Of a stretch of DNA of 64,000 nucleotides, positions 14,678-23,235 are shown piece after piece. Every line of letters starts with the position of its first letter. Within the stretch, counting starts at the first letter, position 1. The notes under the pieces were generated by a model that searched no databases, was not told the origin of the DNA, and was given only the letters and a program-made list of their open reading frames with translations. The DNA is from Marinoscillum pacificum (GTDB taxonomy: Bacteria; Bacteroidota; Bacteroidia; Cytophagales; Cyclobacteriaceae): NCBI RefSeq assembly GCF_024714495.1, contig NZ_JAMZMJ010000001.1, positions 1,426,001 through 1,490,000 on the forward strand, in the 5' to 3' direction. A program made the position numbers and the translations under genes.

Positions 14678-16558
14678 ATGAGATCTATCACACTACTCCT
14701 TATCCTTTCTGTATCATCGGCTTTTAGCCAGTCATTTACAGAGCGTCCACTCACAAGTAAAATTGAGCAGGTAACCATTTTTCTGGAAGGTGCCCAGGTT
14801 ACTCGAACTGGATCCATATTCTTACCTGCAGGGAAATCAACCATTAAACTCAAAGAGCTATCTCCTTATATCGATGGTAAGAGCGTACAAGTGAAAGCTA
14901 CTGGCTCCTTTACGGTTCTATCAGTGAATCACAATCTCAACTACCTCTCTCCCATTCAGAAAGATCAACGGATAGATAGCATTTCAATTGCAGCCGATAA
15001 ACTGAAAGCACAAGTTACCAAACTCGAATCGCGCAAGGCTGTTTTGCAGGAGAAGCATAGCCTGTTGAACACCAACAAAAAGCTGGGAGGTGATGCTGGC
15101 ACTTCATTAATCGAACTGAAACAAGCGATCATCTTTTATGATGATGCTTTAACAGCCATCAAAACAGAAGAATTGTCCATCAATGACAAAATAGGAGACC
15201 TAAATGAGCAGCTCGAAAGACTCTATGCCGAATTGGCACTCACCAGAAACTTAAAGGACAAACCTACAGGTGAAGTTCTAATCAAAGTAGACGCTGAAAG
15301 TAAAACAACTGCTTCCTTTGAGGTAAGTTATTTTGTTGGCAATGCAGGCTGGCATCCTAAGTATGACATTCGTGTGGAGAATGTAGAAAAACCCATGCAA
15401 CTGACCTACAAAGCCGATGTATTCCAGAACACAGGAGTAAGCTGGGACAATGTAAAACTCAAGCTCTCTAATGCCAACCCGAACCTAAGTAGTACAGCTC
15501 CGCAATTGTACACCTGGTTCCTGAACTACACACGTAACACCAGACCAATTACTCGTGCAGTATACGATGAATTTCAAGGTAACATCCGAACAGTGAGTGG
15601 AACGGTTATGGACGAATATGGAGAATCGATTCCTGGTGTTAACATAGTCGTTAAAGGCACTTCTGTTGGCACCGTTTCAGACATTGATGGTCAGTACTCC
15701 TTAACCATTCCCCACGGAGCAAGTATCATAACCTATTCGTTCATTGGATATGCCTCACAGGAGCTACCCATTCAGTCAAGTCGTATGGATATCAACTTGC
15801 AACAAGACGTTCAAGAGTTATCAGAAGTGGTTGTGGTTGCCTATGGCATGTCGGGTTCAAGTTCAAACGTTCGTGCTCGAGGAACAAGTAGCCTGGACAA
15901 ATCAAGTAGAGTGAAAGCAGAAACCATTACTACAACTACCATTCAGAACCAAACGAGTGTAGAATTTGAAATAGATGAACCGTATACCGTGCCAGCTACC
16001 GGAGAAAAACAATCCGTTCACATCAATACGATTGACGTGGAAGCGCTTTACGAATACTATGCTGTACCCAAAATTGACAAAGACGCCTTCCTCATAGCCA
16101 GATTACTTAATTGGGATCAGTACAACCTGCTGGAAGGGGAAGCGAATCTATACCTGGAGAACTCTTATGTGGGAAGAACTATTCTAGATGCACGTTCTTT
16201 ATCAGACACCTTAGACTTATCACTGGGAAGAGATCGCAGCATTGTCATTGCCAGAAACAAAGTAGATACCTACAGCAAGCACAAGGTAATTGGAGGAAAT
16301 AAAATAGAAAGTCGTGGATTTGAGATCGTCGTTCGCAACAACAAATCCCAAAACATCAATCTGACACTGTTTGATCAAATTCCTGTTGCAGCGATTAGTG
16401 ACATCACAGTATCAGCTACAGATTTATCCAAAGGAAAACTAGAAGATCAAACGGGTGAAGTAACATGGAAGCTAGAAATGAAACCAAAAGAACAAAAGGA
16501 GCTTAAATTTGGCTATGAAGTGAAATATCCTAAGCATGAGCGAGTTACGCTCGAGTAG
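14678..16558 (+). CDS. MuiA-type DUF4139 protein with inserted SusC-like carboxypeptidase domain
   Basis: A 626-residue exported protein (Sec signal 1-17, SVSSAFSQS). The N-terminal ~110 residues match DUF4140 (KIEQVTIFLEGAQVTRTG). A long coiled coil (about 85-190) follows, then DUF4139 (VSYFVGNAGWHPKYDIRVEN, to the C-terminal WKLEMKPKEQKELKFGYEVKYP). Split into the DUF4139 part, at about 300-395, is a carboxypeptidase-like regulatory domain (VSGTVMDEYGESIPGVNIVV...) ending in SEVVVVAYG, the signature that precedes the plug in SusC-type receptors. The family is named after a mucoidy inhibitor, but its biochemical role is unknown. Monocistronic. Confidence 0.85.
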   Translation: MRSITLLLILSVSSAFSQSFTERPLTSKIEQVTIFLEGAQVTRTGSIFLPAGKSTIKLKELSPYIDGKSVQVKATGSFTVLSVNHNLNYLSPIQKDQRIDSISIAADKLKAQVTKLESRKAVLQEKHSLLNTNKKLGGDAGTSLIELKQAIIFYDDALTAIKTEELSINDKIGDLNEQLERLYAELALTRNLKDKPTGEVLIKVDAESKTTASFEVSYFVGNAGWHPKYDIRVENVEKPMQLTYKADVFQNTGVSWDNVKLKLSNANPNLSSTAPQLYTWFLNYTRNTRPITRAVYDEFQGNIRTVSGTVMDEYGESIPGVNIVVKGTSVGTVSDIDGQYSLTIPHGASIITYSFIGYASQELPIQSSRMDINLQQDVQELSEVVVVAYGMSGSSSNVRARGTSSLDKSSRVKAETITTTTIQNQTSVEFEIDEPYTVPATGEKQSVHINTIDVEALYEYYAVPKIDKDAFLIARLLNWDQYNLLEGEANLYLENSYVGRTILDARSLSDTLDLSLGRDRSIVIARNKVDTYSKHKVIGGNKIESRGFEIVVRNNKSQNINLTLFDQIPVAAISDITVSATDLSKGKLEDQTGEVTWKLEMKPKEQKELKFGYEVKYPKHERVTLE

Positions 16559-16574
16559 AAAAACACCTATGAAG

Positions 16575-16617
16575 TTCATCTATTCTGAGATTCCGGAATG
16601 CGCTCGGGATGGATGAA
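16575..16617 (+). terminator. 15-bp G-U-containing hairpin at 3' end of DUF4139 gene
   Basis: TTCATCTATTCTGAG (16575-16589) pairs over its whole length with CTCGGGATGGATGAA (16603-16617), using G-U wobbles that exist only in plus-strand RNA. The loop contains ATTCCGGAAT. It lies between convergent genes and has no T-run. Confidence 0.5.
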
Positions 16618-16631
16618 TTTGCATATTCTTG

Positions 16632-17075
16632 TTACTTAGAGATTAATAAGGACTCAATCAATCTTGAAGTTTCCCAATCAATATTCACAACCAAATGATC
16701 ACCAGGCCTGAGGAAATTAAAAATTTCAGCAGCCATAATTGCCTCTCCTGGAGTGATGTCTTTCTTATTCAAAGACTTTACTACCAGACCTTTCCTTACA
16801 ACAATGAGAGACGCACTGGTCTTAGGTTGGCCACTTCCCTCCTTTATGGTAAAGGTGAGTTTTCCTTCGGACCACTTAGATTTCAGGTAATTTAAACTGA
16901 TGCTACTCTGCAATTGAAATCCATCAACATATATTCTAAGTTCCCCCTTATTCGGTGGTTTCTCCTGCTCATTGATAGCAGCATGAGAGGGACTAATGAT
17001 CCCAGCTGCTAAACTGATAACAGTGCTCATCAAGCAAACAACAAAGATTTTTGATGTTGGTTTATGCAATTTCAT
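16632..17075 (-). CDS. Hypothetical exported protein
   Basis: About 147 residues from ATG 17075 (MKLHKPTSKIFVV), chosen over an upstream Met at 17129 because it gives a normal signal peptide cleaved after SPSHA. The mature part is a small beta-rich domain (ELRIYVDGFQLQSSISLNYL, then KLTFTIKEGSGQPKTSASLIVV and DHLVVNI). The VVRKGLVVKSLNKKDITPGE portion resembles an Ig-like strand set; weak similarity to the C-terminal part of GldM-type gliding proteins is possible but not secure. Convergent with the DUF4139 gene. Confidence 0.6.
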   Translation of the reverse strand: MKLHKPTSKIFVVCLMSTVISLAAGIISPSHAAINEQEKPPNKGELRIYVDGFQLQSSISLNYLKSKWSEGKLTFTIKEGSGQPKTSASLIVVRKGLVVKSLNKKDITPGEAIMAAEIFNFLRPGDHLVVNIDWETSRLIESLLISK

Positions 17076-17207
17076 AGGCGTAAATCTTATTTGGCATAAC
17101 CTACTTCGGAAGAGAAGCAAAGGATACACACTATCTAAATTAACAAAGCATTATGAATTACCTTTGGTGTACCCACAACTCCTTATAATTTTTAACACAA
17201 ACCCAAA

Positions 17208-18320
17208 ATGATGAACCTTGTGAAATCAATACTTACGATCAGCCTTTTTCTTTGGTCATTAACCTTCTCATTTGCACAATCAAAACCATTAAAAGTTGGA
17301 GTAATCGGTCTTACGCACACACATGTTCATTGGATATTTGGAAGTGAAAAACGTGGAGAAATTGAAATTGTGGGGATTGTGGAAACCAACAAAGACCTGG
17401 CCCAGCGCTATTCCGAACAACATGGCTTCTCTATGGATATGGTTTTTGATGATATGGATGAGTTTATCAAAAAGAAAAAGCCCGAGGCTGTTACTGCATT
17501 TGGCACTATCTATGAACATTTGGAAGTTGTTGAAACATGTGCTCCAAAAGGCATCCATGTGATGGTGGAAAAACCACTAGCAGTGAGTCTGGAGCACGCC
17601 AAAAAAATGGAGGCATTAGCCAAAAAACATCAGATACATCTACTCACTAATTATGAAACTACCTGGTATCCAACCAACCACAAGGCATACGAACTGGTGA
17701 ATGAAAATGGCGTAATTGGAGAAATCCGTAAAATAGTAGTTCGCGATGGACACAGAGGACCTAAAAAAATAGGTATCAACAGTGAGTTTCTGGATTGGCT
17801 AACCGATCCAACTGAGAATGGAGGTGGTGCTGTAGTAGACTTTGGATGTTACGGTGCCAATTTACTTACCTGGTTAATGGATGGTGAGAGACCGTCCAAA
17901 GTGACTGCCATCACTACACAACTACAAGCAGAAAATAACCCCAAAGTGGATGATGAATCCATTATTCTGCTGGAATATAAAAATGCTGTAGCCATCATTC
18001 AGGGTTCATGGAATTGGCCAATTGGAAGAAAAGACATGGAAATTTACGGTTTGACCGGAGCGGTTTATTCAGACAATCGTCATGAACTGAGAGTTAGATC
18101 AGCGGAAGGATATGACGGCTTTGCTGAGGAAAAGTATCAATTGGAAGAGCGTAATGCTCCTTTTGACGATCCCTTTGCCTATTTCACTGCTGTAATCAGA
18201 GGAAATATACAACCGCAGCCTAACGACCTTTCTTCTCTTGAAAACAACATGATCGTCATGGAAATTTTAGATGCCGCAATACGCAGCGCCAATTCGGGGC
18301 AAGTAATTAAACTCAATTGA
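17208..18320 (+). CDS. Exported Gfo/Idh/MocA-family oxidoreductase
   Basis: A 370-residue NAD(P)-dependent dehydrogenase-type protein. It starts with a Sec-type signal peptide (about residues 1-23, SLFLWSLTFSFAQS). The Rossmann domain (27-150) has VGVIGLTHTHVHW in place of the textbook GxGxxG loop and the family EKPLA motif (VMVEKPLAVSLEHAKKM). The C-terminal alpha/beta domain has GGGAVVDFGCYGANLLTWLM with the His/Tyr-region helix. Substrates in this family are sugars, inositols or glycosides. Secretion through Sec of a cofactor-binding fold is unusual, as exported relatives mostly use Tat. ATG 17208 is followed by a second Met; either could start. Confidence 0.85.
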   Translation: MMNLVKSILTISLFLWSLTFSFAQSKPLKVGVIGLTHTHVHWIFGSEKRGEIEIVGIVETNKDLAQRYSEQHGFSMDMVFDDMDEFIKKKKPEAVTAFGTIYEHLEVVETCAPKGIHVMVEKPLAVSLEHAKKMEALAKKHQIHLLTNYETTWYPTNHKAYELVNENGVIGEIRKIVVRDGHRGPKKIGINSEFLDWLTDPTENGGGAVVDFGCYGANLLTWLMDGERPSKVTAITTQLQAENNPKVDDESIILLEYKNAVAIIQGSWNWPIGRKDMEIYGLTGAVYSDNRHELRVRSAEGYDGFAEEKYQLEERNAPFDDPFAYFTAVIRGNIQPQPNDLSSLENNMIVMEILDAAIRSANSGQVIKLN

Positions 18321-18364
18321 TCAAAGTCCATATCAACAGAATGAACATTTAGCCAGAACGTCGC

Positions 18365-18820
18365 ATGTCTACTGAAAACCAAAAAGAACCTTCTAATCAT
18401 TCGAACTCAAAAGCATTACCATTTAACCAAACTTATTTCCATGGCACCAAAGCAGATTTAAGGATTGGAGAGCTGATTAGCCCTGGATATAATTCCAATT
18501 TCGGCAAACAAAAGGTCGCTAAATACATCTTCTTAACCGCCACACTAGATGCAGCCATTTGGGGAGCTGAACTCGCAAAAGGAGAAGGCAAGGAAAGAAT
18601 CTATTTGGTGGAACCCACAGGACCAATTGAAAACGACCCTGATCTTACAGATAGGAAATTCCCAGGGAATCCAACCATTTCATACAGATCCATAGAACCT
18701 TTTAAAGTCTTGGCGGAAGTTACCGGATGGTTAGGCCATCCTGAGGAGCAAGTCAATCAGATGAAAGCAGCATTGGATTCTTTAGAAAAACACGGAATTG
18801 ATTCCTTGAATGATGAATAA
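18365..18820 (+). CDS. arr: NAD(+)-rifampin ADP-ribosyltransferase
   Basis: A 151-residue enzyme of the Arr family that transfers ADP-ribose from NAD+ to rifampin, inactivating the drug. Visible motifs are TYFHGTKADLRIGELISPGY (NAD-binding His/Gly region), KYIFLTATLDAAIWGAELA, ERIYLVEPTGPIENDPDLTD and NPTISYRSIEPFKVL. The length is as for chromosomal Arr homologues (about 140-150) with a short extra N-terminus. It starts 44 bases after the exported oxidoreductase and ends before a strong terminator. There are no mobile elements around it, so it is probably intrinsic to the genome. Actual resistance is inferred from family, not shown. Confidence 0.92.
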   Translation: MSTENQKEPSNHSNSKALPFNQTYFHGTKADLRIGELISPGYNSNFGKQKVAKYIFLTATLDAAIWGAELAKGEGKERIYLVEPTGPIENDPDLTDRKFPGNPTISYRSIEPFKVLAEVTGWLGHPEEQVNQMKAALDSLEKHGIDSLNDE

Positions 18821-18860
18821 TCCAGGTAACCTTTTCCAGAAATAAAATCTCTAAAACGCA

Positions 18861-18891
18861 AAAAAGGCCTTAGAACCTCCAAGGCCTTTTT
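18861..18891. terminator. Bidirectional intrinsic terminator
   Basis: Perfect 11-bp stem AAAAAGGCCTT/AAGGCCTTTTT with a 9-nt loop, between convergent arr and the permease gene. A- and T-runs on the two sides let it work in both directions. Confidence 0.85.
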
Positions 18892-18911
18892 GTACCAAAA
18901 CAAACATGTAT

Positions 18912-21581
18912 TTATTCATTTCTTAATCCTGTAGAAGGATTGCTGAACGCAGCTTTTAAAGATTGGAAACTTACTACGCCTAAAGCGATAACAATCAGTA
19001 GTACACCTCCATAAAGGAAGGTATCCCAGAAGTAAGTGATTCGATAGCTAAATCCTGCCAGCCACTCATCAGCAAAGTACCAGGCGATTGGTATAGCGAT
19101 GATCAAAGCAATAACCACCAATTTCAGATAATCCATAGTGAGATGTTTAAGTATAGACTGAACAGATGCTCCCAATACTTTTCGAATGGTCATTTCTTTA
19201 TTGCGCAAGGCAACCGTGTAAACTGACAAGCCAAATAAGCCCAGACAAGCAACGATCAACCCAAATATGGCAAACACCATGAAAATGGTACGTGTACGCT
19301 GAACATCTTCGTACATTACTTCAAATCGCTGATCCAAGAAGTCTAGTCTGATGGTCTGAGATGGATTAAACTCATTCCAAACGGCTTCAATTTTATTTAT
19401 ACTCTCAGCGATATCCTTTGTATCCAACCTCACCGTAATCATATCTGCAGTGGTCGTTCTAGCCAAAAGTAGTGGTCTGATTTCCTGTTTCAAGTTGTCA
19501 TAATTGAAATTCTCAACAACGCCCACAATTCTCCAATCTCTCCAATTCCTTATTTTTTTATCAATTGGATTTTCTAATCCCAATTCCTTCACCATAGCCT
19601 CATTTACAACAATAGCGTTACTATCTGAAGCTATGTGATTACTAAACATCCTCCCTTGTAGTAGCTTAAGACCTACTGTCTCCAAATAATCCTCATCTGC
19701 ACGCCAAAACTGCCCAGGAACTCCTCGATCAACATTTTCTTGTCCTGAAATGTGAAAGGTATTGCCATTTCGATGAGTCCCGTCCACTGGTAGTGAATTG
19801 CTGATGGTTGCATAAGAAACATCTGGCAAACTCAGCAGTGCTTCTTTAAAAGCCTTCACCCCATCTCCCATCGGACCAACACCCTGAATCATTATCGCTT
19901 GTTCTTTATCATAGCCTAAATCTTTGTTGAGAATAAAGCTCATTTGCTGATAGACGATAAAAGCCCCAGCAATTAAAAGCATGGATATCATGAATTGGAA
20001 GACCACCAGTCCACTTCTTAGGAAAGCATTTTTGCCTTTTCCAGTCAATTTCATATGACCTCCTAGAACTGCGATGGTGTTAATTCTAGACAGATAAAGA
20101 GCTGGATAGGCTCCAGACAAAAAACCGATAACGACCGTAAACAGCACTAAAGACACATAAAAGAGAGGTTCCGCATACGGGAAAATGATCTGTTTATCAG
20201 TTACAGCATTGAAGAATGGCATCCCTACAACAGCCAAAATAGTACCCGTCAGAATTGAAACTGCTGTTAAAACCACAGCTTCTATCAAGAACTGAAACAT
20301 GACACCCCTTCTTCCTGAACCAACCGCTTTTCTTAAGCCTATTTCTTTGGAACGCTGAGCACTGTTTGCCGTAGTGAGATTAACAAAATTCATACAGGCT
20401 AGAAGCAATATAAAGACTGCTATTGCTGCAAAAGCACCAACCATTTTGATATCTCCATAGGTTTGAAAGTCATAGATATCTGCAGAGTGTAAATAAATAT
20501 CTGAGACATGCTGCATCGCCAATGTCATGTATTTACGCTCATCTTCTATGTTATGACCTCCTTGTGCAATGAAATAAGAGATAAAGTATCGCTCATAGAT
20601 ATCTTTCAGTTTTGACTCAAATACAGTAGGATTAACTCCATCCTTTATTTGAACATAAGTCACATAATTTGAACAGCACCAATCAGTCTGCTCACCATCC
20701 CAAAACTCCTTACCTGAAAGCGTAAAAAAGAAGTCTACATGGCCTAAATGTGAGTCTTTCAAATCCTTAAAAACCCCACCTATTACATATGGCTGCTCTT
20801 TGTTTTCATTGATGTAAATCACTTTTCCACTAGGGTCAATACCTGGAAAGTGTTTATCTGCTTTGGACTGAGAAAGAATAAGTGATCGCGGTTCGTCTAA
20901 AGCGGAATGTACGTCTCCATAGACCATTTCGAACTCTAGCATTTCCAGAATGGAGGGATCGGCGTAGCTAAATCGCTCTTCAAAAACGGAGATTTCCTTG
21001 TCTGCTGGGCGAAATAAATTCCCACCTGCATCTCCGAAACCATCAAAAATCAATACTCTTCCTGATTCTGCTATTTCAGGATAATCTTGTTTTAATGCGG
21101 AAGCGAGTGCAGGCTGCATAGATGGCGATTTACCAATAAACTGAGGATAAGTACTCTCTCGGAGTATTCGATACACGGGTTTATCTGAAAGTTTTTGGTC
21201 CATTTGCAGCTCATCTATCACAAACAGACAAATGAGTAAGCTTATAGCTACTCCAATAGAGAAGCCACCAATTTTGATTGCTGAATAAGTTCGATGCTTT
21301 AGAATGTTTCGAAAAGCTACTTTGGTGTAATTAGAGAAAGTCCCCATTAAATTGAGATTTTGAGTTTTGATTAGACTTTTGATCAGATTAGGTCGAAGCA
21401 TTTTGAATACTTCTCGTACATATAAATACTTCGCCCTACGAATGGAAAACTTCTCTTGATGGTAATAAAACTCTTCAATCATATCACCCTCCAGCTCTTC
21501 CAGGTATTCGCGCTTTACGAACCATGAAAGAACTTTCATTGGCCATTTGGGTGGATCTAACAAAGAGTTGATTCGACTCAT
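18912..21581 (-). CDS. FtsX/MacB-like ABC transporter permease with PadR-linked prefix domain
   Basis: About 889 residues from ATG 21581 (MSRINSLLDPPKWP); the longer frame to 21626 would overlap the regulator and is rejected. The first ~75 residues form the helical prefix domain (LEELEGDMIEEFYYH) found on permeases next to PadR genes. It is followed by a transmembrane helix, a large periplasmic MacB_PCD region, three FtsX helices, a second periplasmic domain and three more helices (two halves, about 95-480 and 515-885). Typical cues are the SAQRSKEIGLRKAVGS and LRNKEMTIRKVLGAS loops. No ATPase gene is adjacent. Such permeases probably export envelope-active substrates or stress peptides. Transcribed with padR, one base apart. 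Confidence 0.88.
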   Translation of the reverse strand: MSRINSLLDPPKWPMKVLSWFVKREYLEELEGDMIEEFYYHQEKFSIRRAKYLYVREVFKMLRPNLIKSLIKTQNLNLMGTFSNYTKVAFRNILKHRTYSAIKIGGFSIGVAISLLICLFVIDELQMDQKLSDKPVYRILRESTYPQFIGKSPSMQPALASALKQDYPEIAESGRVLIFDGFGDAGGNLFRPADKEISVFEERFSYADPSILEMLEFEMVYGDVHSALDEPRSLILSQSKADKHFPGIDPSGKVIYINENKEQPYVIGGVFKDLKDSHLGHVDFFFTLSGKEFWDGEQTDWCCSNYVTYVQIKDGVNPTVFESKLKDIYERYFISYFIAQGGHNIEDERKYMTLAMQHVSDIYLHSADIYDFQTYGDIKMVGAFAAIAVFILLLACMNFVNLTTANSAQRSKEIGLRKAVGSGRRGVMFQFLIEAVVLTAVSILTGTILAVVGMPFFNAVTDKQIIFPYAEPLFYVSLVLFTVVIGFLSGAYPALYLSRINTIAVLGGHMKLTGKGKNAFLRSGLVVFQFMISMLLIAGAFIVYQQMSFILNKDLGYDKEQAIMIQGVGPMGDGVKAFKEALLSLPDVSYATISNSLPVDGTHRNGNTFHISGQENVDRGVPGQFWRADEDYLETVGLKLLQGRMFSNHIASDSNAIVVNEAMVKELGLENPIDKKIRNWRDWRIVGVVENFNYDNLKQEIRPLLLARTTTADMITVRLDTKDIAESINKIEAVWNEFNPSQTIRLDFLDQRFEVMYEDVQRTRTIFMVFAIFGLIVACLGLFGLSVYTVALRNKEMTIRKVLGASVQSILKHLTMDYLKLVVIALIIAIPIAWYFADEWLAGFSYRITYFWDTFLYGGVLLIVIALGVVSFQSLKAAFSNPSTGLRNE

Positions 21582-21582
21582 C

Positions 21583-21909
21583 CTAGATATTTTGAGTTTG
21601 GATGATGGTCGTCCACAGTCCTGCACGAACGTCCTTCATTTCCTGCAGTACTTGCTGTGCATAATTGGTTGCCTGATAGATCCGCTTACGCTTGCCTCCA
21701 CGCACTTTCTCTGCTTCTCCCCACTCGGATGTCAGGAAACCTTTTTCCTCCATACGCTTCAAAGCAGATTGCACGGAGCCAACACTTAGTACTTCCTTGA
21801 GTCGCTCTTCCAATTCACGCTTGATGGCAACTCCATAGGCTTCTTCACGCAAAGCCAATACAGTCAGCAATACCAACTCTTCAAACTCTCCTAGTTTCGT
21901 TTTCTTCAT
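21583..21909 (-). CDS. PadR-family transcriptional regulator
   Basis: A 108-residue winged-helix protein: LGEFEELVLLTVLALREEAYGVAIKRELEER (N-terminal helices), SVGSVQSALKRMEEKGFLTSEW (recognition helix) and the wing GGKRKRIYQAT, then a short dimerisation helix. It is the short PadR type that accompanies FtsX permeases in Bacteroidota. Its stop is one base before the permease start, so both are co-transcribed. A 17-base direct repeat in its own promoter region (21922-21973) is the likely operator. Confidence 0.92.
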   Translation of the reverse strand: MKKTKLGEFEELVLLTVLALREEAYGVAIKRELEERLKEVLSVGSVQSALKRMEEKGFLTSEWGEAEKVRGGKRKRIYQATNYAQQVLQEMKDVRAGLWTTIIQTQNI

Positions 21910-21921
21910 TGCAATGATATC

Positions 21922-21973
21922 ATTCGTAATTGCAGTAAATATATAACTTTTATATTATTCGTAATTGCAGTAA
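21922..21973 (-). promoter_or_regulatory. Candidate PadR operator: two 17-bp direct repeats
   Basis: ATTCGTAATTGCAGTAA occurs twice, at 21922-21938 and 21957-21973, exactly 35 bases apart (start to start), within 70 bases of the padR start. The first copy is preceded by the palindrome TGATATCA. Placement immediately upstream of an autoregulatory repressor family suggests that PadR binds here to control itself, the permease and possibly the divergent sigma factor gene. Confidence 0.5.
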
Positions 21974-22075
21974 TAATGGTTACATGAAAATAAGGGCTAT
22001 TTTGAAAAATATTTTTCAATAGTTGTCATATTCTGTTCATAATCCCCACTAAACCATCAAAGACCTAACCGTCAC

Positions 22076-22576
22076 ATGAAGGAAAAATTTGAAGACGTGA
22101 TAACGAAAAACAAAGATTCGATTTACAGGATCTGCAAAATTTATGCGTCAGAACCGTATGAACCCATGGACTTGTTTCAGGAAGTTACTTTCCAGGCATG
22201 GAAATCTTATGAACGATTTAGAGGTGACAGCAATGTAAGTACCTGGATCTATCGAGTAGCACTGAATGTGTGCATGCAAGTGAAAAACAAGTATGACAAG
22301 GTGAATCAATTAACCTCTAAACTGGATGCTATCCAACTGGTAATGCACGAGGAAAAAGACACACTGCAAGCGGAGAGATTTGCCATGTTAAAAACGTGCA
22401 TCGATCAACTCAATGAAAGTGATCAGTCAATCATCGTGCTTTACCTGGAAGATCTCCCGTATCGCGAGATCGCTTCGATAACTGGTTTATCCGAAAACCA
22501 TGTGGCTGTAAAAATGAAACGCATCAAAGCCAAACTTACTCAGTGTATGACCCAAAAACCAGCTAACCATGACTGA
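22076..22576 (+). CDS. ECF-type RNA polymerase sigma factor
   Basis: A 166-residue sigma-70 family protein with region 2 (DSIYRICKIYA...MDLFQEVTFQAWKSYERFRGDSNVSTWIYRVALNVC) and region 4 (LNESDQSIIVLYLEDLPYREIASITGLSENHVAVKMKRIKAKL), lacking regions 1 and 3. This is the extracytoplasmic-function class. Its 3' end overlaps the next gene by eight bases. That gene is a membrane protein and probably takes the place of an anti-sigma factor. Regulon unknown. Confidence 0.92.
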   Translation: MKEKFEDVITKNKDSIYRICKIYASEPYEPMDLFQEVTFQAWKSYERFRGDSNVSTWIYRVALNVCMQVKNKYDKVNQLTSKLDAIQLVMHEEKDTLQAERFAMLKTCIDQLNESDQSIIVLYLEDLPYREIASITGLSENHVAVKMKRIKAKLTQCMTQKPANHD

Positions 22577-23195
22577 AGATATCCTAAAACAAATCTGGAA
22601 AGGTGGCTCAGAGAAAGAGAACATCACTATTGATTACCAAAAACTACATGAAGAAATGAAAAGTAAACTTGATCACATGGACCAACAAATCAAAGCTCGT
22701 GACAATCGTGAAATTGGAGCATCTTTGGTCGGAATGGCTGCATTTGCTTACATCGGATATGACATTCCCTTTTTCTGGAGCAAAATAGCTTGCGGGCTGA
22801 TGATTGGCTGGTTCCTATTTGTCATATTCAGACTGAAATATCAGCGAAAAAATGAGAGTCCCGATCCTGCAACTAGTCTCAATGATCAACTGGACCATCG
22901 CAAAGACTACCTCATTGGTCAAACGAACATGATTAAATCGGTGCTTTGGTGGTACATCCTTCCACCTGTTCTAATCAATGCCTTGTTATTCTTTGGAGCA
23001 GGCGATCCAGACGCCTGGGATTCCTTATTTTCTGGAATGATTCCTGACACGATCATTGGAAAGATTGGTGTGATGACCTTGGTCGTAGCTCTTAATGGGT
23101 ATATTTATTATCTCAATAAAAAAGCTGTCAAAAACCAACTTAATCCATTGATTTCCAACATCGAAAAAACTCAAAAGGATTTAAACACGTTATAA
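22569..23195 (+). CDS. Membrane protein, putative partner of the ECF sigma factor
   Basis: A 208-residue protein. A cytoplasmic N-terminus of about 50 residues (DILKQIWKGGSEKENITIDYQKL...) precedes four predicted membrane helices: a pair around 50-85 and a pair around 125-180. The C-terminus is a short charged helix. The size, overlap with the sigma gene and the N-terminal soluble segment fit an anti-sigma-like membrane regulator, though the classical zinc-binding HxxxCxxC motif is absent. The stretch between helix pairs is hydrophilic. Confidence 0.65.
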   Translation: MTEDILKQIWKGGSEKENITIDYQKLHEEMKSKLDHMDQQIKARDNREIGASLVGMAAFAYIGYDIPFFWSKIACGLMIGWFLFVIFRLKYQRKNESPDPATSLNDQLDHRKDYLIGQTNMIKSVLWWYILPPVLINALLFFGAGDPDAWDSLFSGMIPDTIIGKIGVMTLVVALNGYIYYLNKKAVKNQLNPLISNIEKTQKDLNTL

Positions 23196-23235
23196 GGAAT
23201 TATTGATTAACTTCATCATCTAAAATCAAAGCCAT

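Noticed and set aside
18912-21909. Complete ABC exporter operon
   Set aside because: Only the permease and PadR are present; no ATP-binding subunit gene in the neighbourhood.
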